In this document: positions 6,379-6,685 of the stretch, piece after piece
Position numbering within the stretch: the first letter of the stretch is position 1
How the letters are laid out: each line of letters starts with the position of its first letter
Source: Desulfobacterales bacterium
GTDB taxonomy: Bacteria; Desulfobacterota; Desulfobacteria; Desulfobacterales; C00003060
Direction: 5' to 3'
NCBI GenBank assembly: GCA_030613145.1
Contig: JAUWMM010000103.1
Coordinates: forward strand, 1 to 6,685
Length of the DNA stretch: 6,685 nt
Program-made: the position numbers and the translations under genes
Notes under the pieces: generated by a model
What the model saw: the letters and a program-made list of their open reading frames with translations, nothing else
The model's database searches: none
What the model was told of the DNA's origin: nothing

Positions 6379-6394
6379 AATTCGATGACGAATT
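6379..6394 (+). terminator. Weak hairpin after the glycerate kinase, possible terminator
   Basis: AATTCG, loop ATGA, CGAATT: a perfect 6-bp stem 15 bases after the stop codon, followed by T-rich TATTTA. It is enclosed by a second inverted pair, AGTCCT (6363-6368, beginning within the stop codon) and AGGACT (6404-6409). The stem is AT-rich and the T-tract is broken, so intrinsic termination would be weak. Confidence 0.3.
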
Positions 6395-6419
6395 TATTTA
6401 CTCAGGACTTAGTGCTGCC

Positions 6420-6442
6420 TTCGGTCATGAGCTCAGGCCGAA
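6420..6442 (+). repeat. Hairpin in the 168-bp gap before the last gene
   Basis: TTCGGTC pairs with GGCCGAA (one G-U) around a 9-base loop that itself contains the 8-bp palindrome TGAGCTCA. No T-tract follows, so it is not a standard intrinsic terminator. It may be a regulatory structure or chance. Confidence 0.3.
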
Positions 6443-6520
6443 TGGAGTGAGCATTTATTCCAATGTTATTTGTCAAAATACGTGACCGTAATTGCGAATC
6501 GAAGCACTTAAAACAATGAA

Positions 6521-6525
6521 GGAGG
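6521..6525 (+). promoter_or_regulatory. Shine-Dalgarno of the partial last gene (fixes GTG 6533)
   Basis: GGAGG lies 7 bases before GTG 6533. The nearby ATG at 6516 ends at a TGA after four codons, so GTG is the start. Confidence 0.75.
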
Positions 6526-6532
6526 GGTGATC

Positions 6533-6685
6533 GTGAGCGAATTCCACCAAGAAGGTTATATTACGACTATCCACGGGTTTTACGATCTTTTTGACCCTGA
6601 AGAACATCAGATGCGGCTGGAGAAAAAATTGGAGAAGTTCTCAAGACACTTGTGCATCAGCCTTCTTCTGCCCTCCCTTTACGAC
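6533..6685 (+). CDS. Putative glycosyltransferase, GpgS-like (5' part only)
   Basis: The first 51 codons of a gene that runs off the right edge. The residues FHQEGYITTIHGFYDLF, then a charged helix EEHQMRLEKKLEKF, then CISLLLPSLYD match my memory of the N-terminus of retaining glycosyltransferases related to glucosyl-3-phosphoglycerate synthase. In these, a HQE...I-T-x-H start leads into a first Rossmann strand with LVLPSLYSE. The nucleotide-sugar DxD site and acceptor site would be beyond the window. Such enzymes move glucose from a nucleotide sugar to 3-phosphoglycerate or a related acceptor in glucosylglycerate synthesis. The glycerate kinase next door would fit that pathway. No promoter is obvious in the 168-bp gap, so co-transcription with the genes before it is possible. 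With only 51 residues the family call is tentative. Confidence 0.5.
   Translation, partial: MSEFHQEGYITTIHGFYDLFDPEEHQMRLEKKLEKFSRHLCISLLLPSLYD

Overview
The window looks like chromosomal DNA of an anaerobic bacterium, most likely Desulfobacterota (former Deltaproteobacteria) or a near relative. That placement is an inference from the gene set: a fused ThiD-ThiN thiamine enzyme, a SagB-type nitroreductase, a MOFRL-type glycerate 2-kinase, strong GGAGG ribosome binding sites in front of GTG starts, and heptanucleotide tandem repeats between genes. No rRNA or tRNA gene, CRISPR array or complete mobile element is visible.

Layout. (1) 53-337, plus strand: an N-terminal remnant that resembles a large helicase/restriction endonuclease and runs into the start of the next gene. 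(2) 270-1601, plus: a thiDN fusion gene (HMP/HMP-P kinase plus ThiN-type thiamine-phosphate synthase) cut in two by an in-frame TAA at 846-848. (3) 1594-1628: five tandem copies of a 7-bp unit between convergent genes. (4) 1648-3693, minus: a complete transketolase gene with a GTG start and a strong Shine-Dalgarno. (5) 3694-4264: a gap holding a second, unrelated 7-bp tandem repeat, a small inverted repeat, an unrecognised open stretch, a decayed transposase C-terminus and a promoter-like sequence. (6) 4265-5002, plus: a SagB-type FMN-dependent dehydrogenase with a 26-bp perfect palindrome inside its coding sequence. (7) 5009-6364, plus: glycerate 2-kinase, 6 bp downstream and probably translationally coupled. 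(8) 6365-6532: an intergenic stretch with two hairpins. (9) 6533 to the window end, plus: the first 51 codons of what looks like a retaining glycosyltransferase of the glucosylglycerate (GpgS-like) type.

How the genes may work together. ThiDN makes thiamine phosphate, the precursor of the thiamine diphosphate that transketolase needs, but the two genes are convergent and nothing shows co-regulation. The glycerate kinase and downstream glycosyltransferase would fit a glucosylglycerate-type compatible solute pathway that extends beyond the right edge; this is an inference from a partial gene. I did not find a convincing novel multi-gene system. The points most worth checking are the nonsense codon in thiDN, the 26-bp palindrome in the nitroreductase gene, and the two heptamer repeat families.
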